Source of the DNA: Hydractinia symbiolongicarpus
Taxonomy: Eukaryota; Cnidaria; Hydrozoa; Anthoathecata; Hydractiniidae
Reading direction: 5' to 3'
Length of the DNA: 64,000 nucleotides
Assembly (NCBI RefSeq): GCF_029227915.1
Contig: NC_079883.1
Span: 310,001-374,000 of the forward strand
Shown here: positions 21,903 to 34,664 of the stretch, piece after piece
Layout of the letters: each line of letters begins with the position of its first letter
Numbering within the stretch: position 1 is the stretch's first letter
The notes under the pieces: model-generated
The model's database searches: none
What the model was told of the DNA's origin: nothing
The model's input: only the letters and a program-made list of their open reading frames with translations
Position numbers and translations under genes: made by a program

Positions 21903-22511
21903 GATTAAACTTCTTTTATTCCGCGTCTCATCAAAAATGAAAACATTTTTGAAAACTACAAGTCTCATGCGTTTTAGTGGTGAAAAGATAATTTAAAAAA
22001 TCGTTCTGGAAATGAGTTTACTGACAGGGTACTTTCTTTGTATATACTCGACTATACGATCCAAGCACGGGATTTACGGGAAATGGCGGGTTTTCGTTTG
22101 CCGGCGATTAAACTTCTTCTATTCAGCGTCTCATCAAAAATGAAAACATTTTTGAAAACTGCAAGTCCCATGCGTTTTAGTGGTGAAAAGATAATTTAAA
22201 AAATCGTTCTGGAAATGAGTTTACTCACAGGATACTTTCTTTGTATATACTCGACTATACGGGCCAAGCACGGGATTTACGGGAAATTGCGGGTTTTCGT
22301 TTGCCGGCGATTAAACTTTTTTTATTCAGCGTCTTATCAAAAATGAAAACATTTTTGAAAACTACAAGTCTCATGCGTTTTAGTGGTGAAAAAATAATTT
22401 AAAAAATCGTTCGGGAAATGAGTTTACTCACAGGGTACTTTCTTTGTATACATTTGACTATACGGGCCAATCCCGGGATTTACGGGAAATCGCAGGTTTT
22501 CGTTTGCCGGC
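21903..22511 (+). repeat. Three-monomer cassette, first of three occurrences
   Basis: Three monomers in fixed order: one with ACTGACAGGG and AAATGGCGGG, one with CTTCTATTCAGCG and AAGTCCCATGCG, and one with AAACTTTTTTTATTC and GTCTTATC. The same trio recurs at 26,572-27,180 (23 monomers away) and 30,222-30,830. The first copy differs in details: TACGATCCAAGC instead of TACGGGCGAAGC, and ACTGCAAG in the second monomer. This is also where the two long blocks stop matching. Confidence 0.8.
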
Positions 22512-24338
22512 GATTAAACTTCTTTTATTTCGCGTCTCATCAAAAATGAAAACATTTTTGAAAACTACAAGTCTCATGCGTTTTAGTGCTGAAAAGATAA
22601 TATAAAAAATCGTTCTGGAAAGGACTTTACTCACAGGGTACCTTCTTTGTATATACTCGAATATACGAGCCTAGCACGGGATTTACGGGAAATTGCGGGT
22701 TTTCGTTTGCCGGCGATTAAACTTCTTTTATTCAGCGTCTCATCAAAAATGAAAACATTTTTGAAAACTACAAGTCTCATGCGTTTTAGTGGTGTAAAAA
22801 TAATTTAAAAAATCGTTCTGGAAATGAGTTTACTACCTGGGTATTTTCTTTGTATACTTTTGACTATACGGGCCAAACCCGGGATTTACAGGAAATCGCG
22901 GGTTTTCGTTTGCCGGCGATTAAACTTCTTTTATTCAGCGTCTCATCAAAAATAAAAACATTTTTGAAAACTACAAGTCTCTTGCGTTTTAGTGGTGAAA
23001 AAATAATTTAAAAAATCGTTCGGGAAATGAGTTTACTCACAGGGTACTTTCTTTGTATACATTTGACTATACGGGCCAATCCCGGGATTTACGGGAAATC
23101 GCAGGTTTTCGTTTGCCGGCGATTAAACTTCTTTTATTTCGCGTCTCATCAAAAATGAAAACATTTTTGAAAACTACAAGTCTCATGCGTTTTAGTGCTG
23201 AAAAGATAATATAAAAAATCGTTCTGGAAAGGACTTTACTCACAGGGTACCTTCTTTGTATATACTCGAATATACGAGCCTAGCACGGGATTTACGGGAA
23301 ATTGCGGGTTTTCGTTTGCCGGCGATTAAACTTCTTTTATTCAGCGTCTCATCAAAAATGAAAACATTTTTGAAAACTACAAGTCTCATGCGTTTTAGTG
23401 GTGTAAAAATAATTTAAAAAATCGTTCTGGAAATGAGTTTACTACCTGGGTATTTTCTTTGTATACTTTTGACTATACGGGCCAAACCCGGGATTTACAG
23501 GAAATCGCGGGTTTTCGTTTGCCGGCGATTAAACTTCTTTTATTCAGCGTCTCATCAAAAATAAAAACATTTTTGAAAACTACAAGTCTCTTGCGTTTTA
23601 GTGGTGAAAAAATAATTTAAAAAATCGTTCGGGAAATGAGTTTACTCCCTGGGTACTTTCTTAGTATACTTTTGACTATACGGGCCGAGTCCGGGATTTA
23701 CGGGAAATCGCGGGTTTTCGTTTGCCGGCGATTAAACATCTTTTATTCAGCGTCTCATCAAAAATGAAAACATTTTTGAAAACTACAAGTGTCATGCGTT
23801 TTAGTGGTGAAAAGATAATATAAAAAATTGTTCTGGTAAGGATTTTACTCACAGGGTACCTTCTTTGTATATACTCGACTATACGAGCCAAGCACGGGAT
23901 TTACGGGAAATTGCGGGTTTTCGTTTGCCGGCGATTAAACTTCTTTTATTCAGCGTCTCATCAAAAATGAAAACATTTTTGAAAACTACAAGTCTCATGC
24001 GTTTTAGTGGTGTAAAAATAATTTAAAAAATCGTTCTGGAAATGAGTTTACTACCTGGGTATTTTCTTTGTATACTTTTGACTATACGGGCCAAACCCGG
24101 GATTTACAGGAAATTGCGGGTTTTCGTTTGCCGGCGATTAAACTGCTTTTATTCAGCGTCTCATCAAAAATAAAAACATTTTTGAAAACTACAAGTCTCT
24201 TGCGTTTTAGTGGTGAAAAAATAATTTAAAAAATCGTTCGGGAAATGAGTTTACTCCCTGGGTACTTTCTTAGTATACTTTTGACTATACGGGCCGAGTC
24301 CGGGATTTACGGGAAATCGCGGGTTTTCGTTTGCCGGC
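22512..24338 (+). repeat. 3-mer tandem block, 609-bp period, three rounds
   Basis: Three-monomer units start at 22,512, 23,121 and 23,730, each 609 bp. The unit is: a monomer with TTTAGTGCTGAAAAG and AGGGTACCTTC; one with GGTGTAAAAATAAT and ACTACCTGGG; and one with AAAATAAAAAC and CTCTTGCG. The third round opens with a chimera (23,730) whose start is k-like (AAGTGTCATGCG) before it rejoins the pattern. The last monomers of rounds two and three share GTACTTTCTTAGTATAC. A fourth, more diverged occurrence is at 25,963-26,571. As 609 is divisible by three, frames are preserved between units here, but stops still occur. Confidence 0.83.
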
Positions 24339-25962
24339 GATTAAACATCTTTTATTCAGCGTCTCATCAAAAATGAAAACATTTTTGAAAACTACAAGTG
24401 TCATGCGTTTTAGTGGTGAAAAGATAATTTAAAAAATCGTTCTGGAAATGAGTTTACTCCCTGGGTATTTTCTTTGTATACATTCGACTATACGGGCCAA
24501 GCCCGGGATTTACGGGAAATCGCGGTTTTTCGTTTGACGGCGATTAAACTTCTTTCATTAAACGTCTCATCAAAAATGAAAACATTCCTGAAAACTACAA
24601 GTCTGATGCGTTTTAGTGGTGAAAAAATAATTTAAAAAATCGTTCGGGAATTGAGTTTACTCCCTGGGTACTTTATTTGTATACTTTTGACTATACGGGC
24701 CGAGTCCAGGATTTACGGGAAATCGCGGGTTTTCGTTTGCCGGCAATTAAACATCTTTCATTCGGCGTCTCATCAAAAATGAAAACATTTTTGAAAACTA
24801 CAAGTCTCATGCGTTTTAGTGGTGAAAAGATAATTTAAAAAATCGTTCTGGAAATGAGTTTACTCCCTGGGTATTTTCTTTGTATACATTTGACTATACG
24901 GGCCGAGTCCGGGATTTACGGGAATTCGCGGGTTTTCGTTTGCCGGCGATTAAACTTCTTTTATTCAGCGTCTCATCAAAAATGAAAACATTTTTAAAAA
25001 CTACAAGTCTCGTGCGTTTTAGTGGTGAAAAGATAATTTAAAAAACCGTTCTGGAAATGAGTTTACTTGCAGGGTACTTTCTTTGTCTACTTTTGACTAT
25101 ACGGGCCGAGTCCGGGATTTACGGGAAATCGCGGGTTTTCGTTTGCCGGCGATTAAACTTCTTTTATTTCGCGTCTCATCAAAAATGAAAACATATTTGA
25201 AAACTACAAGTCTCATGCGTTTTAGTGGTGAAAAAATAATTCAAAAAATCGTTCGAGAAATGAGTTTACTCACAGGGTACTTTCTTTGTATACATTCGAC
25301 TATACGGGCCAAGCCCGGGATTTATGGGAAATCGCGGGTTTTCGTTTGCCGGCGATTAAACTTCTTTCATTAAGCGTCTCATTAAAAATGAAAACATTCC
25401 TGAAAACTACAAGTGTCATGCGTTTTAGTGGTGAAAAGATAATTTAAAAAATCGTTCTTGAAATGAGTTTACTCGCAGGGTACTTTCTTTGTATACTTTT
25501 GACTATACGGGCCGAATCCGGGATTTACGGGAAATCGCGGGTTTTAGTTTGCCGGCGATTAAACTTCTTTCATTCAGCGTCTCATCAAAAATGAAAACAT
25601 TTTTGAAAACTACGAGTCTCATACGTTTTAATGGTGAAAAAATAATTTAAAAAATCGTTCGGGAAATGAGTTTACTCCCTGGGTATTTTCTTTGTATACT
25701 TTTGACTATACGGGCCGAGACCGGGATTTACGGGAAATCGCGGGTTTTCGTTTGCCGGCGATTAAACTTCTTTTATTCCGCGTCTCATCAAAAATGAAAA
25801 CATTTTTAAAGACTACAAGTCTCATGCGTTTTAGTGGTGAAAAGATAATTTAAAAAATCGTTCTGGAAATGAGTTTACTCACAGGGTACTTTCTTTGTAT
25901 ATACTCGACTATACGGGCCAAGCCCGGGATTTACGGGAAATCGCAGGTTTTCGTTTGCCGGC
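24339..25962 (+). repeat. Eight mixed and mostly chimeric monomers
   Basis: Starts every 203 bp from 24,339. Subtype marks are recombined within single monomers: for example 24,339 begins k-like and ends i-like (CATTCGAC, then GTTTGACGG), 24,542 begins t6-like and ends a-like (TCCAGG), and 25,354 combines CATTCCTG with k-type GTGTCATGCG and c-type TTCTTG. Private changes are more frequent here than in S1 (GTCTGATGCG, AAAAACCGTT, TTTGTCTAC, ACATATTTG). This looks like an older, less homogenised patch. Confidence 0.7.
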
Positions 25963-26274
25963 GATTAAACTTCTTTTATTTCGCGTCTCATCAAAAATGA
26001 AAACATTTTTGAAAACTACAAGTCTCATGCGTTTTAGTGCTGAAAAGATAATATAAAAAATCGTTCTGGAAAGGTCTTTACTCACAGGGTACCTTCTTTG
26101 TATATACTCGACTATACGAGCCAAGAACGGGATTTACGGGAAATTGCGGGTTTTCGTTTGCCGGCGATTAAACTTCTTTTATTCAGCGTCTCATCAAAAA
26201 TGAAAACATTTTTGAAAACTACAAGTCTCATGCGTTTTAGTGGTGTAAAAATAATTTAAAAAATCGTTCTGGAA

Positions 26275-29200
26275 ATGAGTTTACTACCTGGGTATTTTCT
26301 TTGTATACTTTTGACTATACGGGCCAAACCCGGGATTTACAGGAAATCGCGGGTTTTCGTTTGCCGGCGATTAAACTTCTTTTATTCAGCGTCTCATCAA
26401 AAATGAAAACATTTTTGAAAACTACAAGTCTCTTGCGTTTTAGTTGTGAAAAAATAATTTAAAAAATCGTTCGGGAAATGAGTTTACTCCCTGGGTACTT
26501 TCTTTGTATACTTTTGACTATATGGGCCGAGTCCGGGATTTACGGGAAATCGCGGGTTTTCGTTTGCCGGCGATTAAACTTCTTTTATTCCGCGTCTCAT
26601 CAAAAATGAAAACATTTTTGAAAACTACAAGTCTCATGCGTTTTAGTGGTGAAAAGATAATTTAAAAAATCGTTCTGGAAATGAGTTTACTGACAGGGTA
26701 CTTTCTTTGTATATACTCGACTATACGGGCGAAGCACGGGATTTACGGGAAATGGCGGGTTTTCGTTTGCCGGCGATTAAACTTCTTCTATTCAGCGTCT
26801 CATCAAAAATGAAAACATTTTTGAAAACTACAAGTCCCATGCGTTTTAGTGGTGAAAAGATAATTTAAAAAATCGTTCTGGAAATGAGTTTACTCACAGG
26901 ATACTTTCTTTGTATATACTCGACTATACGGGCCAAGCACGGGATTTACGGGAAATTGCGGGTTTTCGTTTGCCGGTGATTAAACTTTTTTTATTCAGCG
27001 TCTTATCAAAAATGAAAACATTTTTGAAAACTACAAGCCTCATGCGTTTTAGTGGTGAAAAAATAATTTAAAAAATCGTTCGGGAAATGAGTTTACTTCC
27101 TGGGTATTTTCTTTGTATACTTTTGACTATACGGGCCGAGTCCGGGATTTACGGGAAAACGCGGGTTTTCGTTTGCCGGCGATTAAACTTCTTTTATTCA
27201 GCGTCTCATCAAAAATGAAAACATTTTTGAAAACTACAAATCTCATGCGTTTTAGTGGTGAAAAGATAACTTAAAAAATCGTTCTGGAAATGCGTTTACT
27301 CACAGGGTACTTTTTTTGTATATACTCGACTATACGGGCCAAGCACGGGATTTACGGGAAATCGCGGGTTTTCGTTTGCCGGCGATTAAACTTCTTTTAA
27401 TCAGCGTCTCATCAAAAATGAAAACATTTTTGAAAACTACAAGTCTCATGCGTTTTAGTGGTGAAAAAATAATTTAAAAAATCGTTCGGGAAATGAGTTT
27501 ACTCCCTGGGTATTTTCTTTGTATACTTTTGACTATACGGGCCGAGTCCGGGATTTACGGGAAAACGCGGGTTTTCGTTTGCCGGCGATTAAACTTCTTT
27601 TATTCCGCGTCTCATCAAAAATGAAAACATTTTTGAAAACTACAAGTCTCATGCGTTTTAGTGGTGAAAAAATAATTTAAAATATCGTTCGGGAAATGAG
27701 TTTACTCCCTGGGTATTTTCTTTGTATACTTTTGACTATACGGGCCGAGTCCGGGATTTACGGGAATTCGCGGGTTTTCGTTTGCCGGCGATTAAACTTC
27801 TTTTATTCAGCGTCTCATCAAAAATGAAAACATTTTTGAAAACTACAAGTCTCATGCGTTTTAGTGGTGAAAAGATAATTTAAAAAATCGTTCTTGAAAT
27901 GAGTTTACTCGCAGGGTACTTTCTTTGTATACTTTTGACTATACGGGCCGAGTCCGGGATTTACGGGAAATTGCGGGTTTTCGTTTGCCGGCGATTAAAC
28001 TTCTTTTATTCAGCGTCTCATCAAAAATGAAAACATTTTTGAAAACTACGAGTCTCATACGTTTTAGTGGTGAAAAATAATATAAAAAATCGTTCGGGAA
28101 ATGAGTTTACTTCCTGGGTATTTGCTTTGTATACTTTTGACTATACGGGCCGAGACCGGGATTTACGGGAAATCGCGGGTTTTCGTTTGCCGGCGATTAA
28201 ACTTCTTTTATTCAGCGTCTCATCAAAAATGAAAACATTTTTGAAAACTACAAGTCTCATGCGTTTTAGTGGTGTAAAAATAATTTAAAAAATCGTTCTG
28301 GAAATGAGTTTACTACCTGGGTATTTTCTTTGTATACTTTTGACTATACGGCCGAGACCGGGATTTATAGGAAAGTGCGGGTTTTCGTTTGCCGGCGATT
28401 AAACTTCTTTTATTCAGCGTCTCATCAAAAATGAAAACATTTTTAAAAACTACAAGTCTCTTGCGTTTTAGTGGTGAAAAAATAATTTAAAAAATCGTTC
28501 GGGAAATGAGTTTACTCCCTGGGTATTTTCTTTGTATACTTTTGACTATACGGGCCGAGACCGGGATTTACGGGAAATCGCGGGTATTCGTTTGCCGGCG
28601 ATTAAACTTCTTTTATTCAGCGTCTCATCAAAAATGAAAACATTTTGGAAAACTACAAGTCTCATGCGTTTTAGTGGTGTAAAAATAATTTAAAAAATCG
28701 TTCTTTAAATGAGTTTACTACCTGGGTATTTTCTTTGTATACTTTTGACTATACGGGCCAAGCCCGGGATTTACAGGAAATTGCGGGTTTTCGTTTGCCG
28801 GCGATTAAACTTCTTTTATTCAGCGTCTCATCAAAAATGAAAACATTTTTGAAAACTACAAGTCTCTTGCGTTTTAGTGGTGAAAAAATAATTTAAAAAA
28901 TCGTTCGGGAAATGAGTTTACTCCCTGGGTACTTTCTTTGTATACTTTTGACTATACGGGCCGAGTCCGGGATTTACGGGAAATCGCGGGTTTTCGTTTG
29001 CCGGCGATTAAACATCTTTTATTCAGCGCCTCATCAAAAATGAAAACATTTTTGAAAACTACAAGTGTCATGCGTTTTAGTGGTGAAAAGATAATTTAAA
29101 AAATCGTTCTGGAAATGAGTTTACTCCCTGGGTATTTTCTTTGTATACTTTTGACTATACGGGCCGAGTGCGGGATTTACGGGAATTCGCGGGTTTTCGT

Positions 29201-29924
29201 TTGCCGACATTAAACTTCTTTTATTCAGCGTCTCATCAAAAATGAAAACATTTTTGAAAACTACAAGTCTCGTGCGTTTTAGTGGTGAAAAGATAATTTA
29301 AAAAATCGTTCTTGAAATTAGTTTACTCGCAGGGTACTTTCTTTGTATACTTTTGACTATACGGGCCGAGTCCGGGATTTACGGGAAATCGCGGGTTTTC
29401 GTTTGCCGGCGATTAAACTTCTTTTATTCAGCGTCTCATCAAAAATGAAAACATTTTTGAAAACTACAAGTCTCGTGCGTTTTAGTGGTGAAAAGATAAT
29501 TTAAAAAATCGTTCTGGAAATGAGTTTATTCGCAGGGTACTTTCTTTGTATACTTTTGACTATACGGGCGGAGACCGGGATTTACGGGAAATCGCGGGTT
29601 TTAGTTTGCCGGCGATTAAACTTCTTTTATTCCGCGTCTCATCAAAAATGAAAACATTTTTGAAGACTACACGTCTCATGCGTTTTAGTGGTGAAAAGAT
29701 AATTTAAAAAATCGTTCTGGAAATGAGTTTACTCACAGGGTACTTTCTTTGTATATACTCGACTATACGGCCAAGCACGGGATTTACGGGAAATCGCGGG
29801 TTTTCGTTTGCCGGCGATTAAACTTCTTTCATTCACCGTCTCATCAAAAATGAAAACATTTTTGAAAACTACAAGTCTCATGCGTTTTAGTGGTGAAAAA
29901 ATAATTTAAAAAATCGTTCGGGAA
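26275..29924 (+). repeat. 18-monomer duplication, first copy
   Basis: Matches the stretch starting near 29,925 at an offset of 3,650 bp (18 monomers) and later 3,852 bp (19 monomers). Shared marks in order include TTTTTATTC with GTCTTATC, AAAACGCGGG, GGTGAAAAATAATAT, TACGGCCGAGACC with GATTTATAGG, CGGGTATTCG, GTTCTTTAAATG, CAGCGCCTC and ATTCACCG. Single-base differences between the copies include CCGACATT here against CCGGCATT in the second, TACACGTC against TACAAGTC, and CATTTTGGAAAAC here. Confidence 0.85.
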
Positions 29925-32900
29925 ATGAGTTTACTACCTGGGTATTTTCTTTGTATACTTTTGACTATACGGGCCAAACCCGGGATTTACAGGAAATCGC
30001 GGGTTTTCGTTTGCCGGCGATTAAACTTCTTTTATTCAGCGTCTCATCAAAAATGAAAACATTTTTGAAAACTACAAGTCTCTTGCGTTTTAGTGGTGAA
30101 AAAATAATTTAAAAAATCGTTCGGGAAATGAGTTTACTCCCTGGGTACTTTCTTTGTATACTTTTGACTATATGGGCCGAGTCCGGGATTTACGGGAAAT
30201 CGCGGGTTTTCGTTTGCCGGCGATTAAACTTCTTTTATTCCGCGTCTCATCAAAAATGAAAACATTTTTGAAAACTACAAGTCTCATGCGTTTTAGTGGT
30301 GAAAAGATAATTTAAAAAATCGTTCTGGAAATGAGTTTACTGACAGGGTACTTTCTTTGTATATACTCGACTATACGGGCGAAGCACGGGATTTACGGGA
30401 AATGGCGGGTTTTCGTTTGCCGGCGATTAAACTTCTTCTATTCAGCGTCTCATCAAAAATGAAAACATTTTTGAAAACTACAAGTCCCATGCGTTTTAGT
30501 GGTGAAAAGATAATTTAAAAAATCGTTCTGGAAATGAGTTTACTCACAGGATACTTTCTTTGTATATACTCGACTATACGGGCCAAGCACGGGATTTACG
30601 GGAAATTGCGGGTTTTCGTTTGCCGGCGATTAAACTTTTTTTATTCAGCGTCTTATCAAAAATGAAAACATTTTTGAAAACTACAAGTCTCATGCGTTTT
30701 AGTGGTGAAAAAATAATTTAAAAAATCGTTCGGGAAATGAGTTTACTTCCTGGGTATTTTCTTTGTATACTTTTGACTATACGGGCCGAGTCCGTGATTT
30801 ACGGGAAAACGCGGGTTTTCGTTTGCCGGCGATTAAACTTCTTTTATTCAGCGTCTCATCAAAAATGAAAACATTTTTGAAAACTACAAGTCTCATGCGT
30901 TTTAGTGGTGAAAAGATAACTTAAAAAATCGTTCTGGAAATGCGTTTACTCACAGGGTACTTTTTTTGTATATACTCGACTATACGGGCCAAGCACGGGA
31001 TTTACGGGAAATCGCGGGTTTTCGTTTGCCGGCGATTAAACTTCTTTTAATCAGCGTCTCATCAAAAATGAAAACATTTTTGAAAACTACAAGTCTCATG
31101 CGTTTTAGTGGTGAAAAAATAATTTAAAAAATCGTTCGGGAAATGAGTTTACTCCCTGGGTATTTTCTTTGTATACTTTTGACTATACGGGCCGAGTCCG
31201 GGATTTACGGGAAAACGCGGGTTTTCGTTTGCCGGCGATTAAACTTCTTTTATTCCGCGTCTCATCAAAAATGAAAACATTTTTGAAAACTACAAGTCTC
31301 ATGCGTTTTAGTGGTGAAAAAATAATTTAAAATATCGTTCGGGAAATGAGTTTACTCCCTGGGTATTTTCTTTGTATACTTTTGACTATACGGGCCGAGT
31401 CCGGGATTTACGGGAATTCGCGGGTTTTCGTTTGCCGGCGATTAAACTTCTTTTATTCAGCGTCTCATCAAAAATGAAAACATTTTTGAAAACTACAAGT
31501 CTCATGCGTTTTAGTGGTGAAAAGATAATTTAAAAAATCGTTCTTGAAATGAGTTTACTCGCAGGGTACTTTCTTTGTATACTTTTGACTATACGGGCCG
31601 AGTCCGGGATTTACGGGAAATTGCGGGTTTTCGTTTGCCGGCGATTAAACTTCTTTTATTCAGCGTCTCATCAAAAATGAAAACATTTTTGAAAACTACG
31701 AGTCTCATACGTTTTAGTGGTGAAAAATAATATAAAAAATCGTTCGGGAAATGAGTTTACTTCCTGGGTATTTGCTTTGTATACTTTTGACTATACGGGC
31801 CGAGACCGGGATTTACGGGAAATCGCGGGTTTTCGTTTGCCGGCGATTAAACTTCTTTTATTCAGCGTCTCATCAAAAATGAAAACATTTTTGAAAACTA
31901 CAAGTCTCATGCGTTTTAGTGGTGTAAAAATAATTTAAAAAATCGTTCTGGAAATGAGTTTACTACCTGGGTATTTTCTTTGTATACTTTTGACTATACG
32001 GGCCAAGCCCGGGATTTACAGGAAATCGCGGGTTTTCGTTTGCCGGCGATTAAACTTCTTTTATTCAGCGTCTCATCAAAAATGAAAACATTTTTAAAAA
32101 CTACAAGTCTCTTGCGTTTTAGTGGTGAAAAAATAATTTAAAAAATCGTTCGGGAAATGAGTTTACTCCCTGGGTATTTTCTTTGTATACTTTGACTATA
32201 CGGCCGAGACCGGGATTTATAGGAAAGTGCGGGTTTTCGTTTGCCGGCGATTAAACTTCTTTTATTCAGCGTCTCATCAAAAATGAAAACATTTTTAAAA
32301 ACTACAAGTCTCTTGCGTTTTAGTGGTGAAAAAATAATTTAAAAAATCGTTCGGGAAATGAGTTTACTCCCTGGGTATTTTCTTTGTATACTTTTGACTA
32401 TACGGGCCGAGACCGGGATTTACGGGAAATCGCGGGTATTCGTTTGCCGGCGATTAAACTTCTTTTATTCAGCGTCTCATCAAAAATGAAAACATTTTTG
32501 AAAACTACAAGTCTCATGCGTTTTAGTGGTGTAAAAATAATTTAAAAAATCGTTCTTTAAATGAGTTTACTACCTGGGTATTTTCTTTGTATACTTTTGA
32601 CTATACGGGCCAAGCCCGGGATTTACAGGAAATTGCGGGTTTTCGTTTGCCGGCGATTAAACTTCTTTTATTCAGCGTCTCATCAAAAATGAAAACATTT
32701 TTGAAAACTACAAGTCTCTTGCGTTTTAGTGGTGAAAAAATAATTTAAAAAATCGTTCGGGAAATGAGTTTACTCCCTGGGTACTTTCTTTGTATACTTT
32801 TGACTATACGGGCCGAGTCCGGGATTTACGGGAAATCGCGGGTTTTCGTTTGCCGGCGATTAAACATCTTTTATTCAGCGCCTCATCAAAAATGAAAACA

Positions 32901-33786
32901 TTTTTGAAAACTACAAGTGTCATGCGTTTTAGTGGTGAAAAGATAATTTAAAAAATCGTTCTGGAAATGAGTTTACTCCCTGGGTATTTTCTTTGTATAC
33001 TTTTGACTATACGGGCCGAGTGCGGGATTTACGGGAATTCGCGGGTTTTCGTTTGCCGGCATTAAACTTCTTTTATTCAGCGTCTCATCAAAAATGAAAA
33101 CATTTTTGAAAACTACAAGTCTCGTGCGTTTTAGTGGTGAAAAGATAATTTAAAAAATCGTTCTTGAAATTAGTTTACTCGCAGGGTACTTTCTTTGTAT
33201 ACTTTTGACTATACGGGCCGAGTCCGGGATTTACGGGAAATCGCGGGTTTTCGTTTGCCGGCGATTAAACTTCTTTTATTCAGCGTCTCATCAAAAATGA
33301 AAACATTTTTGAAAACTACAAGTCTCGTGCGTTTTAGTGGTGAAAAGATAATTTAAAAAATCGTTCTGGAAATGAGTTTATTCGCAGGGTACTTTCTTTG
33401 TATACTTTTGACTATACGGGCGGAGACCGGGATTTACGGGAAATCGCGGGTTTTAGTTTGCCGGCGATTAAACTTCTTTTATTCCGCGTCTCATCAAAAA
33501 TGAAAACATTTTTGAAGACTACAAGTCTCATGCGTTTTAGTGGTGAAAAGATAATTTAAAAAATCGTTCTGGAAATGAGTTTACTCACAGGGTACTTTCT
33601 TTGTATATACTCGACTATACGGCCAAGCACGGGATTTACGGGAAATCGCGGGTTTTCGTTTGCCGGCGATTAAACTTCTTTCATTCACCGTCTCATCAAA
33701 AATGAAAACATTTTTGAAAACTACAAGTCTCATGCGTTTTAGTGGTGAAAAAATAATTTAAAAAATCGTTCGGGAAATGAGTTTAC
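29925..33786 (+). repeat. 18-monomer duplication, second copy (one monomer longer)
   Basis: Starts inside the chimeric monomer 29,816-30,018, whose first part is i-like (ATTCACCG) and whose second part is that of the monomer at 26,166 (ACTACCTGGG). The switch is within the shared GGAAATGAGTTTACT near 29,920-29,934. The copy gains one monomer around 31,990-32,200. The first copy instead has a fused monomer that jumps from ACTACCTGGG to TACGGCCGAGACC. It ends where the sequences diverge, ACTCACAGGG here against ACTACCTGGG after the first copy. Confidence 0.84.
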
Positions 33787-34664
33787 TCACAGGGTACTTT
33801 TTTTGTATACATTCGACTATACGGGCCAAGCCCGGGATTTACGGGAAATCGCAGGTTTTCGTTTGCCGGCGATTAAACTTCTTTTATTTCGCGTCTCATC
33901 AAAAATGAAAACATTTTTGAAAACTACAAGTCTCATGCGTTTTAGTGGTGAAAAAATAATTTAAAAAATCGTTCGGGAAATGAGTTTACTCACAGGGTAC
34001 TTTCTTTGCATACATTCGACTATACGGGCCAAGCCCGGGATTTACGGGAAAACGCGGGTTTTCGTTTGCCGGCGATTAACATCTTTTATTCTGCGTCTTA
34101 TCAAAAATGAAAACATTTTTGAAAACTACAAGTCTCATGCGTTTTAGTGGTAAAAAAATAATTTAAAAAATCGTTCGGGAAATGAGTTTACTCCCTGGGT
34201 ACTTTCTTTGTATACTTTTGACTATACGGGCCAAGTCCAGGATTTACGAGAAATCGCGGGTTTTCGTTTTCCGGCGATTAAACATCTTTTATCCAACGTC
34301 TTATCAAAAAAGAAAACATTTTCATGCGTTTTAGTGGTGAAAAGATAATTTAAAAAATCGTTCTGGAAATGAGTTTACTCCCTGGGTATCTTCTTTGTAT
34401 ACTTTTGACTATACGGGCCGAGTCCGGGATTTACGGGAAATCGCGGGTTTTCGTTTGCCGGCGATTAAACTTCTTTTATTCCGCGTCTCATCAAAAATGA
34501 AAACATTTTTGAAGACTACAAGTCTCATGCGTTTTAGTGGTGAAAAGATAATTTAAAAAATCGTTCTGGAAATGAGTGTACTCACAGGGTACTTTCTTTG
34601 TATATACTCGACTATACGGGCCAAGCCCGGGATTTACGGAAAATCGCGGGTTTTCGTTTGCCGG
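33787..34664 (+). repeat. Linker between the 18-mer duplication and the second long copy
   Basis: Contains the end of an i monomer, a chimera starting with TTTATTTCGCG and ending f-like with AAAACGCGGG, a diverged a monomer at 34,074 (GGTAAAAAAATAAT, CCAAGTCCAGG, TTTTCCGG), the deleted monomer at 34,276, and a p monomer at 34,463 ending CCAAGCCCGGG. Private substitutions are noticeably denser here than in the blocks on either side. Confidence 0.72.
34276..34462 (+). repeat. Damaged monomer with a 16-bp internal deletion (187 bp)
   Basis: The core reads AAAACATTTTCATGCG near 34,313-34,328 instead of AAAACATTTTTG followed by AAAACTACAAGTC and TCATGCG. The deletion removes 16 bp including part of the right arm of the inverted repeat. 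The ATG of the core is also changed to AAG, and TTATCCAACG replaces TTATTCAGCG. It is the clearest non-203-bp monomer in the window apart from the junction at 42,071. Confidence 0.88.

Larger units (their letters stand above)
1..21928 (+). repeat. First copy of the long higher-order block (S1)
   Basis: This stretch aligns monomer by monomer with 34,665-52,032. The offset starts at 34,664 (base 1 with 34,665) and steps to 34,056, 30,408, 30,406, 29,900, 30,103 and finally 30,104, each large step corresponding to whole monomers gained or lost in one copy. Within aligned segments the two copies differ at only a few bases: I noted three substitutions in the first 700 bp, and about five differences over 15,007-21,928. 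The left end is cut by the window edge. The right end is where the copies diverge, at 21,929 (TCTCATC here, TCTAATC in the other copy). A recent segmental duplication inside the array explains this best. Confidence 0.9.
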
